Assembly: GCF_030272615.1 (NCBI RefSeq)
Contig: NC_081410.1
Coordinates: forward strand, 289,603,957-289,667,956
DNA from: Cryptomeria japonica
Lineage: Eukaryota > Streptophyta > Pinopsida > Cupressales > Cupressaceae
Length of the DNA stretch: 64,000 nt
Direction: 5' to 3'
Made by a program: the position numbers and the translations under genes. This document shows positions 22,361-33,504 of this stretch, in pieces; within the stretch, counting starts at the first letter, position 1; the number at the start of each line of letters is the position of its first letter. Below the pieces are notes generated by a model. It saw only the letters and a list, made by a program, of their open reading frames with translations. It made no database searches and was not told the DNA's origin.

Positions 22361-23115
22361 GTTTTTTTTTTTGTATGATAATGGTTGAACCAATTTTAAC
22401 TTAGATACAACTTGAAGAAATGTTAGTTAGATGATAGAAATAAAAATTGATGGTAGAAGGAATGTTAGAAAGAATGTGATTTAGACAGAAGATGAGAAAT
22501 CAATAAACTATCAATTGAGAATAAGAATGAAATTGAATGAATCACGAGCCTATGTCACATATTTTATTATGTCAATGCATATTCATCATTGAGCCTTATT
22601 ATTGAACAATGAAGCTTACCACATCAAGGTATAAAAGGCTCTTATCACAAACACCCACTAGAGCAATTTCCCTAGAATTTCATCGGTTCACACGATAAAC
22701 AGAAAACAAAGAAAAAGATAATTCCCATCATAGCTCCTCTAGTCACTTGTGGACATCCTTGAGTAGCATAGGAACAATATCTATCACCAAATGATAAAAG
22801 ATAAAGATTGACCTAGACAAAATTCAGCAGCTATACTGACCTTGTGCCTCCGTTCTCAGTTGCTTGATGTGATGGTTGATAATGTCTAATCTCTAAAAGT
22901 TATGGACCTTGTTTAAGATTGAAGTGTCTGATTTTGAGTGTATCCTCTTTTGTTTAAGACAAGATAATGATCACATTGATATGGATATGATATGACTGAT
23001 AAGATAGTTTGATCAGTTGATTGTAGATGTTTGACTAGATAGTTGTATCCTATGTTAACTTCGTGCGAAGTGTTTGCTGGATATCTACTAGGGTATTTGT
23101 TTCTCACAAGACATT
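22361..23115. other. Element C conserved 3' spacer
   Basis: No gene supported. On the minus strand, segments such as TTGTTCCTATGCTACT, GATGTCCACAAGTGA and GGGTGTTTGTGATAAG (about 22790-22630) match the spacer of element D at 6340-6490, showing common descent of the 3' modules. Confidence 0.5.
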
Positions 23116-23465
23116 TTATTGCAAGTTTTTCTGATTGATTGATTTTTTATTTTTAGTTCTTTTCCAAGAGCTTTTTCGATGTTTTTGGATTTTGTAGATC
23201 GATATTTGAATGTTTTTGGTTGATTTTTTCAGGACATTTTCTGAATGTTTTTGAATGATTTTTTTCAGGACTTTATTTAAATGTTTTTGGATTTTGATTT
23301 TTTTCAATTGTTTTTGGTTTTTGAGTTTTTCAATGTTTTTGGGTTTTTTTTTTTCAGGACTCTATATGATTTTTAGGATTATTTCAGGACTTTATATGAT
23401 TTTTTTGGATTTTTTTTTTCAGGACTTTATTTGATTTTTTGGATTTTTTTTGTTATGCCCCTAGT
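23116..23465 (-). repeat. A/T-rich tandem repeat of element C, about 33 bp units
   Basis: Read on the plus strand, TTTTTTCAGGAC plus TTTATTTGATTTTTTGG recurs about ten times. It ends beside CACTAGGGGCA (minus strand). This is the inverted counterpart of the array in element D, which starts at CACTGGGGGCA. Confidence 0.85.
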
Positions 23466-24576
23466 GTGTAGACCTGTATGACATGATGATATATAGAATG
23501 TATGTGGACACAAATGAATTTTTGACATGACCTATGTGAATGCAATATGCAGGATGAAGATGCATTTCCTATTCGAACAAGGTTGACTATGTTTGTTTTA
23601 GCATTTGTAATACACCAATTGAAATGAAGGTGCAAAACATCTCAAAGATAAGTGGTCAATCAATCCCTAAGGTCCCTTGGAACATTCATCTCAACACACT
23701 TAGTGAATAGGATTTACAAATGGAGACGCGGAAAACTTCCCCATTGGTTCTTGAAACTTTGATCTTCTTTTGCCATGTGCATGCAAATGAGTTAATTCTT
23801 GCTCTTGTGTTCACTAAATATCCTTAGCATCCTATATGACTAGCTACATGGATTATTCTAACTTCAAAAGCATCATGAATAGAGCCTCGTTGCCAACAAG
23901 CCTTGAGAGCTCTGACGAGGTTATAGACTATAATTTCTCAAATATTGCTCCATTACCAGTAGGTGTTCATAGCTTTGATGGAGTTACTTGTATGTTCTCA
24001 TAGTCAAGCTTTTTATCGTACTTGTATACATGATATTTCAGTTATATATCATTTCTATTTTGCCTTGAGATGGATATTTGGCATAACTCTTTTTTCTTTT
24101 TATTTTCTTGCCTTGACTTGTAAATAATGAAACCTACTTAGGTATGACAATTACAGCAATGCTGAAGCATAATTTTAGATTTTTTACTAGTCATATGATC
24201 AACTAGGTATCTAGAATGAATTAGAGATATTGTTAATGTGTGAGATATAGAAATTGATAGATTATGGGTTAACAAGTCTCAAATAGTGAAATTGCTACCC
24301 AACCATAAGTAGAGCATCGTCACAGGGTAATGTTGAAAATGAATGATCTTAGGACCTCATAGACTTCATGTCCAAATATCTAAGAAAGGAGATGAACCTT
24401 TCTTCTCTTGGATGCAAACAGATGATAAAATTGGACAATGGCCTTGTTTTATTGATGTTGTTATATGAAAATGCTGAAACTTTGAGAATGCAATGCATTT
24501 AAAAAAGAAACTATATGTAATGCAGTGTTTTAAATGATATGCAATGTAGAAAGTAAAAACCTAAACTACACAACCC
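23466..24576 (-). other. Element C spacer between pol end and 3' repeats
   Basis: I see no gene, RNA or clear repeat here. It is AT-rich, moderately low in complexity, and lies between the pol stop and the G-rich CACTAGGGGCA tract. Confidence 0.4.
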
Positions 24577-25640
24577 TTAGGTATAATATCACTTGAGGTG
24601 CATGTTGTTCATAGGGTCAGAGAGTGGATCTCCCTCCATGGTAGCCAAATTATATGCTACATTGCCTATGACCCTTGTTATTATGAAAGGACCTAGCCAG
24701 TTAGGTTCGAATTTCCCTGGCCTTTCTCGTTCCGCTAGGTTCCTTTGATTCTCTTTAAGTACTAGATCTCCCACTTGATAAGTTCATGGGCAGACCCATT
24801 TATTATAACTTCATCTCAGTATGTTTTGATATCCTTGTAGATGGTTAAACATTGTTTGTCTTTTTTCATCAAGGGTTTCGAGTTCTTGTAACCTTGCTAC
24901 CCTATAGTTTTCCTCTGATATGATGTTCTATAAGGATTCTCTTAGAGATAGTATTTCTATTTCAATGGGGAGTATCACTTTTGTCCCATAGATCAAGGAA
25001 TATGGTGTTGCTCCTGTAGGTGTGCGCACTCCTATCTTGTAAGCCCAAAGAGCAGGATTTAGCTGGAGATGCTAGTCTCGTCCTGTGTCAGTGACTACTT
25101 TCTTAAGAATTTTTAGTATTGTTTTATTTGTAGCCTCCACTTGTCCATTACTATGTGGATAATATGGCATGGCAAATCTCTTTTGTATGTGGAATTTGTC
25201 ACACAACTCTTTTACTTCCTAGTTTTTAAATGGATGCCCATTATCTGTAACAGAGCACATTGGAACTCTGTATCTACATATAATGTAGTTGAGCATGAAT
25301 TTTGATATCTTCTTTCCAATGGTGTATGTTAGAGGAATTTCCTCAACCCATTTGGTAAAGTATTCAATGGCTGTCAAGATGAACTTGTGCCCATTGGAAG
25401 AAGTAGGGTTGATTTTACCCACTAGATCTAATCCCCATTGTGAAAATGGCCATGGTGACGTGATGGGTTGAAGATCTTGTGCTGGTGCATGAATAAGGTC
25501 TCCATAAATTTGGCATTGTTTACACTTTTGTACATACTTGTAAGTGTCCTTTTCCATGGTTGGCCAGCAATAACCTGTTCTCAACAATTTCTTTGACAAT
25601 GACGGACTGCTTTGGTGAGCCCCACAGATTCCATCATGGA
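24577..25640 (-). pseudogene. Element C integrase
   Basis: Minus strand, in the frame of the RNase H parts. It carries an H2C2-type zinc-binding remnant (YKYVQKCKQCQIYG), then a DDE core: first Asp in QWGLDLVGKINP, second in VTDNGHPF, Glu in NGQVEATNK, all three still present. The C-terminal part reads NWLGPFIITRVIGNVAYNL, close to the usual end of plant gypsy integrases. No chromodomain is seen, which fits the Tat group rather than chromoviruses. Stops at 25219 and several after it (for example in the 25218-24775 stretch) break the frame. Pol ends at TAA 24577. Confidence 0.88.
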
Positions 25641-26382
25641 CCTCTTTTAAAGCAAGGTGTGCCTTATTCTCATCTAGGCATTAGAGAAGAGTTCCATCAA
25701 AACCCTTTCTATGCAAAGTATCAGCTATAATGGTGTACCTAGATGCCTAACGAATAAATGTCTTCTTTTGATTCCTGGATAGATCCGATGTCATGTATTG
25801 AGTATGTAAATATGAATATATTTCATTGTACGAAGGTGATTTTGGACCTACGATTGCACATACATAGTTTGATAGGGGAGTCTCATATGTAGGTACCATC
25901 AACTATTCTATGATGAACTCAAACTGAGTTTCATTAGCAGGCATATTCAAAAGAGATCCTATGGTTGCCATTGCATCTGCTGCCTTGTTTTGTATTCTTG
26001 GGATTTGTTCAAAGGTAATTTTTCTAAAGTGCTCCTTATAATCTTCGACCAACTTCTTATAAGGCATGCATTTTTCATCCTTCATGTTGTAATCATCATT
26101 GACCTAGTTTACAATCAATTGTGAATCACCATAGACCTGTAACTCTTGTATTTTCCATTGTACAGTTGTATGAAGCCCTATGAGGAGAGCTTCATATTCA
26201 ACCATATTGTTGGTGCATTGGAAATTGATCCTAAATGACTTAGGTATAACATCCCCTTGAGGAGTAATGAAGAGAATCCCTACTCCAGATTTGTGACTTG
26301 TATATGACCCATCAAAGTATAAATTCCACATTATTGAGGTAGTTAATGTAAACACAGATTCATCTAGAAAGTCTATCAGCAA
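25641..26382 (-). pseudogene. Element C second (archaeal-type) RNase H domain
   Basis: NLYFDGSYTSHKSGVGIL (start of the domain, Asp in FDGS), NNMVEYEALLIGL and VYGDSQLIVN show the Asp, Glu and Asp metal ligands. After a stop the part 26085-25903 continues with RIQNKAADAMATI, holding the last Asp. A second RNase H between the usual one and the integrase is a hallmark of the plant Tat lineage of Ty3/gypsy elements. Stops at about 26100 and 25900 break the frame; 25900-25640 links to the integrase. Confidence 0.85.
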
Positions 26383-26800
26383 CGGGTGAATGTCCTATAT
26401 AGGAGCCTCTGCTAATTGATCTGCTATAATTTGTCCTTTGATGGATTTTCTATCTATGTATTCTATATCAAACTCACTCAAGATCATAACCCACTTAGCC
26501 ATTTGCCCGGTCAGTGTTGCTCTGCTCAATAGGTACTTGAGTGGGTCAAAGCATGCAATGAGTTGTACCGTATGACTCAACATGTAATGTCTGAGCTTTT
26601 GGGATGCAAAGATTACTGTTAAGAATTCTCTCTCTATGGGGGTATAATTAAGCTCATAGCCGATTAGAGTCCTACTTATATTATAAATGGCTTTTTCTTT
26701 TCGATTTTTGTCATGTTGTGTCAATAGAGCTCCTAGAGTTGAGTTCATTGCTGATATGTATAAAAATTGAGGTTGTCCTAGATTAGGATATATTAACTAG
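26383..26800 (-). pseudogene. Element C RT-linked RNase H
   Basis: The frame from 26748 includes LGALLTQHDKNRKEKAIYNISRT cut at the N-terminus, NYTPIEREFLTVIFASQKL, HTVQLIACFDPLKYLLS and MAKWVMILSEFDIEY, the normal C-terminal order of a gypsy RNase H. A frameshift separates it from the RT (RT in another frame, ending at 26840). Confidence 0.85.
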
Positions 26801-27640
26801 TGTGTTCAAAAGATAATCTTTCAAAGCTTAGAAAGCTTCCTAATATTGTTCTGTCCATTTAAAAGTAACTCCTTTCCTGAGTAAATGCTGCAATGGGTGA
26901 CACTTATCTGCCAACTGTGCTATGAATCTCCTTATGGATTGTAGTCTTCCTTGTAACCCTCTAAGTTGTTTAAGTGTTGACGGAGGTTGCATATCAATGA
27001 TTTCCTTGACCTTGGTAGGGTCTATTTCAATTCCTCTATTTGATACTATAAACCCTAATAGTTTACCTTCTATTATGCCAAACACACACTTCTTCAGGTT
27101 TAATCTAACATTATACTGTTCCAACCGATCAAATATCTGTGTAATAATTGCAAGGTGACTTTCTCTTGTTTGTGATTTAGCCAATATATCATCCATGTAA
27201 TCTTCCATTATATTATGGATCATGTCATGAAACAATGTTGTCATGGCTCTTTGGTATGTTGCTCCGACATTTTTGAGACCAAATGGCATCACATTCCAGC
27301 AGTATGTTCCCCATGGGCATGTAAAGGCCATTTTATGTTGATCTTCTGGTGCAATTTTAATTTGGTTGTATCTTGAAAAACCATCCATTAAAGATAGCAT
27401 CTCATTTCCAACTATTAGGTCAACTATCATGTCGATATTGGGTAGCGAGAAGTCATGCTTAGGATAAGCTTTATTTAGATCCCGAAAATCAGTACAAATT
27501 CTTATGCCTCCCATGGGCTTAGTCACAGGTACCAAGTTGGATATACATTCTATGTAGTCAATAGGTCTAATAAAACCTACATCCATCAACTTTTATAGTT
27601 CTATTTTAACCAGTAATGCGATACTTGGATGCATTTTTCT
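26801..27640 (-). pseudogene. Element C reverse transcriptase
   Basis: A 249-residue open piece (27589-26840) has the RT blocks in order: SNLVPVTKPMGGIRICTDFR, DLNKAYPKHDFSLPNID, SLMDGFSRYNQIKIAPED, AFTCPWGTYCWNVMPFGLKN and DYMDDILAKS. The catalytic YMDD is intact, as is the Asp in LMDGFS. It would copy the element RNA into DNA. The upstream stretch to 27640 remains in frame after one stop (TTTTATAGT region). Best preserved part of element C. Confidence 0.92.
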
Positions 27641-28475
27641 CAATTTTTGCTTATAAGGTTTAACTCCTGGTATCAAAGGTAAGTGATGCAACACTAATTC
27701 AGAGTCTAAGCCTGGCATGTCTGAATAGGACCAAGCAAATTTGATAGGTCGTTACTTGAAAAAATGAATGAATATGTCTTTTTCTTCTTTGCTTAGTGAT
27801 TTTGCCAAATGGATGTTATGTACAACCTCCCCTTCTGCTATGTTTACTTCTTTTGTTTCCTTTGTAAGTAATGTTGACCTTTCTCTTTCCATAGGAAGAT
27901 TACCCAAATCACTCTTGTCATTATGAGTAGTTTGATCCTTATCTTCTTTTATAGAAGTACTTTCTTCCTCTAAAGTATGTCATTCTATTCAGGTCTATAA
28001 CAAACCCTGGTTTATGATCACCTTGTGGAAATCCCTCTCTAACTCCTAGAAATTTTGAAATTGCTTTGTCATTTTCAAACCAATCCAGCGTTGGTTTTCC
28101 TTCTTTCCCCCAATCAATCAAGTGTGAATGCACTAGGGGTAAATCATTACTCCCTTCTTTAGTAGACTTTGATAACATGAAGACTTGATTGTTTGATTGA
28201 CTTTGTGTATCTTCATCTTGTATAAGCCTTATTTGATTCCTTAATATTACACTTTCTGGTGGGCTAGAATCATGGAGTGATAAGAATTCGTAGTCATGAG
28301 AGTCTGTCTCACTTTCAATATATGTTTCATCATATGAGCTATCATCACTTATTTCTTCTTGTTCCTGTCTCTGATTCTGTTGTAGATTGACTGGTCTTCT
28401 TTGGACATTAGTTACCCTTCTTAAGCCTAGTATAGAAAATTTGGATGTCGTTGTCACCTTCCTTCTTTCTCCCAA
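27641..28475 (-). pseudogene. Element C pre-RT linker
   Basis: Opens with MGERRKVTTTSKFSILGLRR at 28475. It is rich in Ser, Asp and Glu (DDSSYDETYIESETDSHDYE) and ends near a basic run. From about 27940 to 27640 another frame continues into RT with the typical SLSKEEKDIFIHFFK and SDMPGLDSELVLHHLPL (latent RT fingers start). No gag or protease is found upstream: only 1.3 kb lies between this ORF and the PBS, so gag-protease was lost or never present in this copy. Confidence 0.65.
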
Positions 28476-29790
28476 GACCCCGAAGGTGGGTGGAAAGTTA
28501 GTTAGTGCAATAGTAGGTCCACCCCAGACACAATAAAAAATCTTTACCTTAAGAAAAAGACAAATGATTTAATCTAATGCAGCCTGATTCACATTCATTT
28601 TATAGCCCAAATTTAGGTGTTAGATATGCATGTGCATGTCTATTTTAAACACTAAATTAAAATATGAAGGCATACATGTCAATTTTAACCATTTGTTGAA
28701 GCACCAAACACCAAGTGTGAGATGCATTCATGTCAATTTTAGCCCATGTTCATTTTAAGCACCAACAACAAAGTGTGAGATTATCCATGCATGTCCATTT
28801 TAATTGTTGTTGATTTTAAGCACTAAAAATGAAGTGTGAAGTGTGCATGCAAAAATACTAATCTAATCCTCTCTAAAAATCTGCCACAAGCTATAAACAA
28901 AAGATTAGTAGTAAAACCAAACTAACAAAAAACATAAACTCAAAACTTGACAGAGGCAAATGCGTAATTTTACCTGTGTGATTGCGTGATACTTACAGAC
29001 TGAATGTATGAATCTGACAGAGCGAATGCGTAAATATGACAGAGCGAATGTGTAAATCTAATAGACCAAATGTATGATGATATCTGGTCGATTGCGTAGC
29101 ACTAACAAGTCGATTGCGTGACAGAAGGAAGACAACAACAAAAATTAAAAACTAAAAAAAAAAGAAACTAAACCCGATCAGGAACCTGCAAAACCAATTG
29201 TGAAGCTCTAGCCAAATCCCTCATCATCCATTCAATATTGATTAGATCATATTTAACTATATAAGAAAGAACTAGGCTATTATATCTATCTAAGGCCAGT
29301 TGCTCTTCCGAATCCTGTATCAATTTTTCTGCCTAGAGAACCTTTTGATAGCGTTTGGCTTCTCTTCTTTGTTGTTTCGTCCTTCTTGCACCTGAAATCC
29401 CGAATTGTACTTTTCTTGCCATAAACTATATTAATCAAATCATAAAATAAAAAGCAATTTGATCCTGGATTAATCAAATTTAACATAGAATTAAATAGAA
29501 TAGATAATAGATGGAAGAAAAAATTAAAAAACAAAGCTTCCTATGAATGCATGACTCGAAAGGGTGATTGCGCGATCTAGACAGAGCGATTATGTAACCC
29601 TATTAGAACGAATGCGTGACCTCAAAGATTCGAATGTGTGATGTTGTCTATGTGATTGTGTGACGATGAATGCTCGATTGCATGATGGAAAAATCCTTTC
29701 TCAAAATTCATGCAACTTGCAAAAAAAATGAAAAATCCGCACAATCTACAAAAATCACACAGAAAAATAATGAAGGTTAAATTGTTGTTA
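28476..29790 (-). other. Element C 5' leader with repeats
   Basis: Holds two arrays of element-specific motifs. Array 1 (28955-29130): on the plus strand GAGCGAATGCGTAAAT, CGATTGCGTGA and similar, 19-24 base spacing. Array 2 (29555-29690): GTGATTGCGCGATC, GAACGAATGCGTGACC and similar. Between them is a small ORF (29422-29168). At 28620-28860 there is a further loose repeat of TGCATGTC.ATTTTAA type with CACTAAA, about 60-70 bases apart. Confidence 0.65.
29168..29422 (-). pseudogene. Small basic ORF in leader of element C
   Basis: An 84-codon frame from ATG 29422 to TAG 29168, with a single internal TAG at about codon 29 (one C-to-T from CAG). It starts MARKVQFGISGARRTKQQRR and ends in a helical part (IVKYDLINIEWMMRDLARAS). 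It lies between the two leader repeat arrays, upstream of the pol linker. It may be a separate small ORF or the first exon of a spliced product: CAGGTTCC near its end could be a donor. I do not recognise it. Confidence 0.4.
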
Positions 29791-29809
29791 GTTCACGTCA
29801 GGTTCACCA
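29791..29809 (-). other. Primer binding site of element C
   Basis: The minus strand reads TGGTGAACCTGACGTGAAC three bases after the LTR end (TATACA, then TTT). TGGTG.. fits the usual start of plant gypsy primer sites, but I cannot assign the tRNA by eye. Confidence 0.65.
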
Positions 29810-29812
29810 AAA

Positions 29813-30435
29813 TGTATATAGGTAAAATTCATCTTAAAAACAAGTAATCAATTAGAAGCAAAAGGGAAATCATGAATCCCTTCTAACCAAAGAATTTAAC
29901 AAATAAGACAATGAAATAACACAATCAAGCAAATAGGAATTAAAATAATCAAATCAAATCAAAACTCCCTATCCCAAGATCGCATATTGCTTCCATTTCT
30001 CTTCTCCTCTTTGTGGTATGATGGCTCTTAGATATTGCGCTGGTAACCTGCAAGTGACACAAAGATTCAAAGTTCATGATTATTGAAAATGGAGATTGGA
30101 TGCTCAATTTATAGATTTTTGCAGAAGATTGATTGAAAGGTGGAACATATTGATCAAGAGGTGGAACTCAGGTGAGCTCACATGAAAATTGATAGTTGAA
30201 CTGCTAATTGTAGGAGTGAAACTCAATAGATTGAATAGATTAATTGAGTCAACTGATTAAGAAAAAGCTGACTGAAGGAAGAAAAAGAATGATTGGAGGA
30301 AATAAAGAGGATGACAAAGAAGCTTAATTTAGAAAAAGCTAACTTAAAGATGGAAATAGAAGTTGAAGAGATAAATGATTTAATTAATTAATTTAGCATC
30401 TGCTTGCATTTAGATTTTCAATTTAATCTTTGCAT
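29813..30435 (-). mobile_element. Truncated 5' LTR of element C (623 bp of 1,285)
   Basis: Closely matches 17961-18607 of the 3' LTR, starting TGTATATAGGTAAAATTC and ending at TTTAATCTTTGCAT. The outer half is missing: from 30436 there is an AT-rich TTAATTAA run and then the stop codon of the element E pol at 30453. A TATA box (CTATAAATTG) is kept at about 30113-30108. Confidence 0.88.
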
Positions 30436-30452
30436 TAAATTAATTAATTAAT

Positions 30453-31640
30453 TTAGTTGAAGTAGTGCTTCAGGAATTGTCCATGCACTAGGAAATCCTG
30501 TAGCTCACCATTCATTTTTTGTAGGAAATATGAGTCTTTCCATTAACATTGAAAATAATCAAAGGGCCTATCCACAATGATTCAAACTTTTTATGTTTGC
30601 CTTTATCTTGTTCTCTAGCATTCCACCGAAGAAACATGTCACTAATCTAAAACTTTCTGGTTGTGGCTCTTTTGTCAAAAAGGTATTTTGACTGCAACTG
30701 AGTTTTCAAATTCTTCTTGTGAGCCATTATTCTCATCTCTTCCATCTCTACCAATTGAATCATTCTATCGTCCATAGGTTCAGGCACCTCTAATTCTTCA
30801 ACTTGCAAGAATTTGTATACAAGAAGGAGATTGTTCACAAGTAACCTGGCCTGTACTCCATACACCAATTCAAATGGGGATGTGCTAATGGCCTTCTTCA
30901 TAGTAACCCTATCTGCCCATAAAGCCAGCTTGAGCTTTTGATCCCAAGATCTTTTATTCTGCTCAAGAATCTTCTTAATGATGTTCATGAGACTTTTGTT
31001 GCTTGATTCTGCCTAGCCATTGCCTTGTGGGTGGTACGGTCAGGAATATGACATGATAATTCCATAACTTGCACATAATTCTATAAATTCCTTAGACCAG
31101 AAGCACATGGAATTATCCATAATCAACTTCACAGGCACACCAAATCTTGTCAATTATCTATTAAAAAATCAACCACAACTTTACTAGTTTCCTGCTTGGT
31201 GGGTATGGCCTCAATCCATTTTGTGAAGTAATCCATGGCCACCAAGATCCACCTATGACTTTGACTTTATTTTTTTGTTATCTCTCTAATGAATTCAATG
31301 CCCCATTGAGCAAAAGGGGCCTCAACTATAATAGGGTTGAGTGGCAGAGCACTTGCATACTTCAATTTTTAAGAAAATTTCTGACAAGGGTCACATTTAT
31401 GGACATATTTATGAGTATCCCTGAACAAGGTAGGTTAGTAATATCCTACCCTAAGTATCTTGTTGGTAGTTTTCTTTGTTGAGTAGTGACCTCCACATAC
31501 TCCATTATGCATCTCTGTCAAAACCTTTTGAGCTTGGGAATCATCTAGACAAATCAATAACACCCTGTCTCTGTTTCTCTAATATAGGTCTCCCTAAATG
31601 AGAACATATTTATGTGACTTTATCTTTAGTGTTCTCTTCT
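30453..31640 (-). pseudogene. Element E integrase
   Basis: The C-terminal part is clear: 30988-30647 reads SWDQKLKLALWADRVT, TSPFELVYGVQARL and MIQLVEMEEMR, and after a stop the tail continues KFESLWIGP to a final GQFLKHYFN before TAA at 30453, which is the usual end of a plant gypsy pol. The 31640-31000 part is broken by many stops but keeps integrase-like words (the region facing SMGH, WVDLGG). The catalytic residues could not be placed with confidence. The stop codon lies only 18 bases from the truncated LTR of element C. Confidence 0.75.
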
Positions 31641-32330
31641 AATTGTGGGTCATTCCCTCTGGACATGTTGCATTTTTTAAGAAATACACAACCTCTGAAT
31701 ACCCTAGTTTCCTTTCAATGCTAGTGACAATAACCTCTTCAATTTCAACATTGTTGATGTCAATGTTCACAAGATTTGACTCTGTCATTAGTTTGGCTAG
31801 GCCCAGTCCTCTTATCCACCTACACCTTTTACCAATAACTTTAGACTGGGATAAAATGTCTTTGACAGGTGCATGCGAGACATAGGCAATAACTCTTACA
31901 TTCACAAGATAAGGCCTAAATGCTTTAACAACCTTGACCAAAGCATATGCCTTTTTTTCCATAATCTCATATTTTAACTCAGCAACCTACAAGGATTTAC
32001 TATAAAAAGTAATTGGATGCTCATAACCTTCATCATCCTTCTGAAGCAAGACTGCTACTATTGTATGGTAAGAAGCAAAGGAAAAAAGTGAAAAAGGCTT
32101 ACTGTAAGCAGGAGATTTTACAACCGGGGCTTCCTGAATAGCCCTTTTAATCTTGTCGAAGGCCTATGCTTCTTCCTCACCCCAAGAAAATTTAGCATCT
32201 TTCTTTAACAAATTAACAATGGGCCTAACAATCTCAACAAAGTTGGCTATGAACCTTCTGACAAAATTTACTTTACCCAAGAAGGGCTGAATTCCTTTAA
32301 CATTCTTAGGTTGAGGCACCTTGTTAACAG
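31641..32330 (-). pseudogene. Element E RT-linked RNase H
   Basis: One frame around 32180-31639 reads FSWGEEEAFAFDKIKRAI, VAVLLQKDDEGYEHPITFYS, KKAYALVKVVKAFRPYL, VIAYVSHAPVKDILSQ and GKRCRWIRG, in the order of a gypsy RNase H. The first metal-binding Asp position appears as Ala in FSFASYHT. A stop precedes VAELKYEIMEKKAYAL. Confidence 0.75.
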
Positions 32331-33142
32331 CCTCAATTCTCTCAGGGTCAATCTTGACTCCTTCCTTGGAAATAATGTGTCCTAATAAATTTCCTTCAAC
32401 TATAACAAATTAGCATTTTTGGGATTTAAAGACACCAAATTCCAAGGCCTTGCAGAATATTTTTTTCCAGGTGACCATAGTGGTCATCTTCCTTCTTTGA
32501 AAAACATGTAAGGTCATCTTGGTAGACAACCATTATAATGTTAATAAATTCTTTGAAGGCTACATCCATAGCCCTCTGAAATTTTTTTCCAACATTCTTT
32601 AAACCAAATGGCATCATTACATAAACATAAGTTCCCCAAGGGGTAGTAAAAGTAGTCTTGAACTTTTTAGACTCTTTTACCAATACCTGATTGTACTCGA
32701 AGAAAGCATCCATCATTGATAATAGGTCACACCCAGTTACCCTTTGTAGCATGGATTCCATATTTGGTAGTGAATAATTATCTTTAAGAGAAGTGACATT
32801 CAAATTCCTAAAATATACACAGAGCCTTATGTCCCCATTCTTCTTCCTAATAGGAACTAGGTTGGATACCCATGATGAATGCCTTATGGGCTTTATAATT
32901 CCCCCTTCTCCCAGCTTGATCAGTTCTTGCTGCATTTTGGTTTCCAGGAGGAGGTTGATAGGTCTTTTCTTTTGCCTAAAAGGCTTAGCATTAAGATGCA
33001 GAGGTATTTCATGCTGAAATAAATCTTGTTTATATGCCTTCGAGTCATCATAAGACCAAGAAAAAACATGTTTATACCTTTTTAGCATATTAATGAGGTT
33101 GGCCTTGATATGGGAAGACAAATGTTTCCCAATATATACCAA
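32331..33142 (-). pseudogene. Element E reverse transcriptase
   Basis: The open piece 33142-32426 holds KRYKHVFSWSYDD, FQHEIPLHLNAKPFRQKKRP, SNLVPIRKKNGDIRLCVYFR, LSMMDAFFEYNQV, FTTPWGTYVYVMMPFGLKN and VVYQDDLTCFSK. The active site reads YQDD, and DAFFEYNQ stands where DGFSGYNQ is usual. A frame change near 32430 leads to the thumb (PRKIIS-like words around 32300-32400). It is a decayed but well identified gypsy RT. Confidence 0.88.
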
Positions 33143-33504
33143 CTTAGGGGATGACTCTATCCCTCAGTTTACCTGTTCCAGTTCTTCCAACTTAGTAGAT
33201 GACTTCTGATGTAAATGACCACCACTATCGCTGAACATACCCTCTAGTTCCACTAGTCCCCTGGGTATTTCATTAGTTTCAAGTTGAACTATGTCATTTC
33301 CAAAAACTATTTCTTTCCCATGTACTATTTCTACCAATGCATTAGAGTCAATTTTCTGACCTTCATAGTCATCAATGCATTGTACAAACTTGATTATATC
33401 ATCACCATTTTTGAACACCTTCCAGTTATACACATTGTTTGGAATAGAAGGTTTGGCCTTAATCTCAACTATTGATACTCCAATTAATGTTACATCATCA
33501 TTTT
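33143..33504 (-). pseudogene. Element E spacer between RNase H-like domain and RT
   Basis: In frame with both neighbours. It is acidic (IIKFVQCIDDYEGQKID, LVELEGMFSDSGGH) with no catalytic motif I recognise, ending in a stop at 33164 and a short bridge to RT. Confidence 0.6.
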
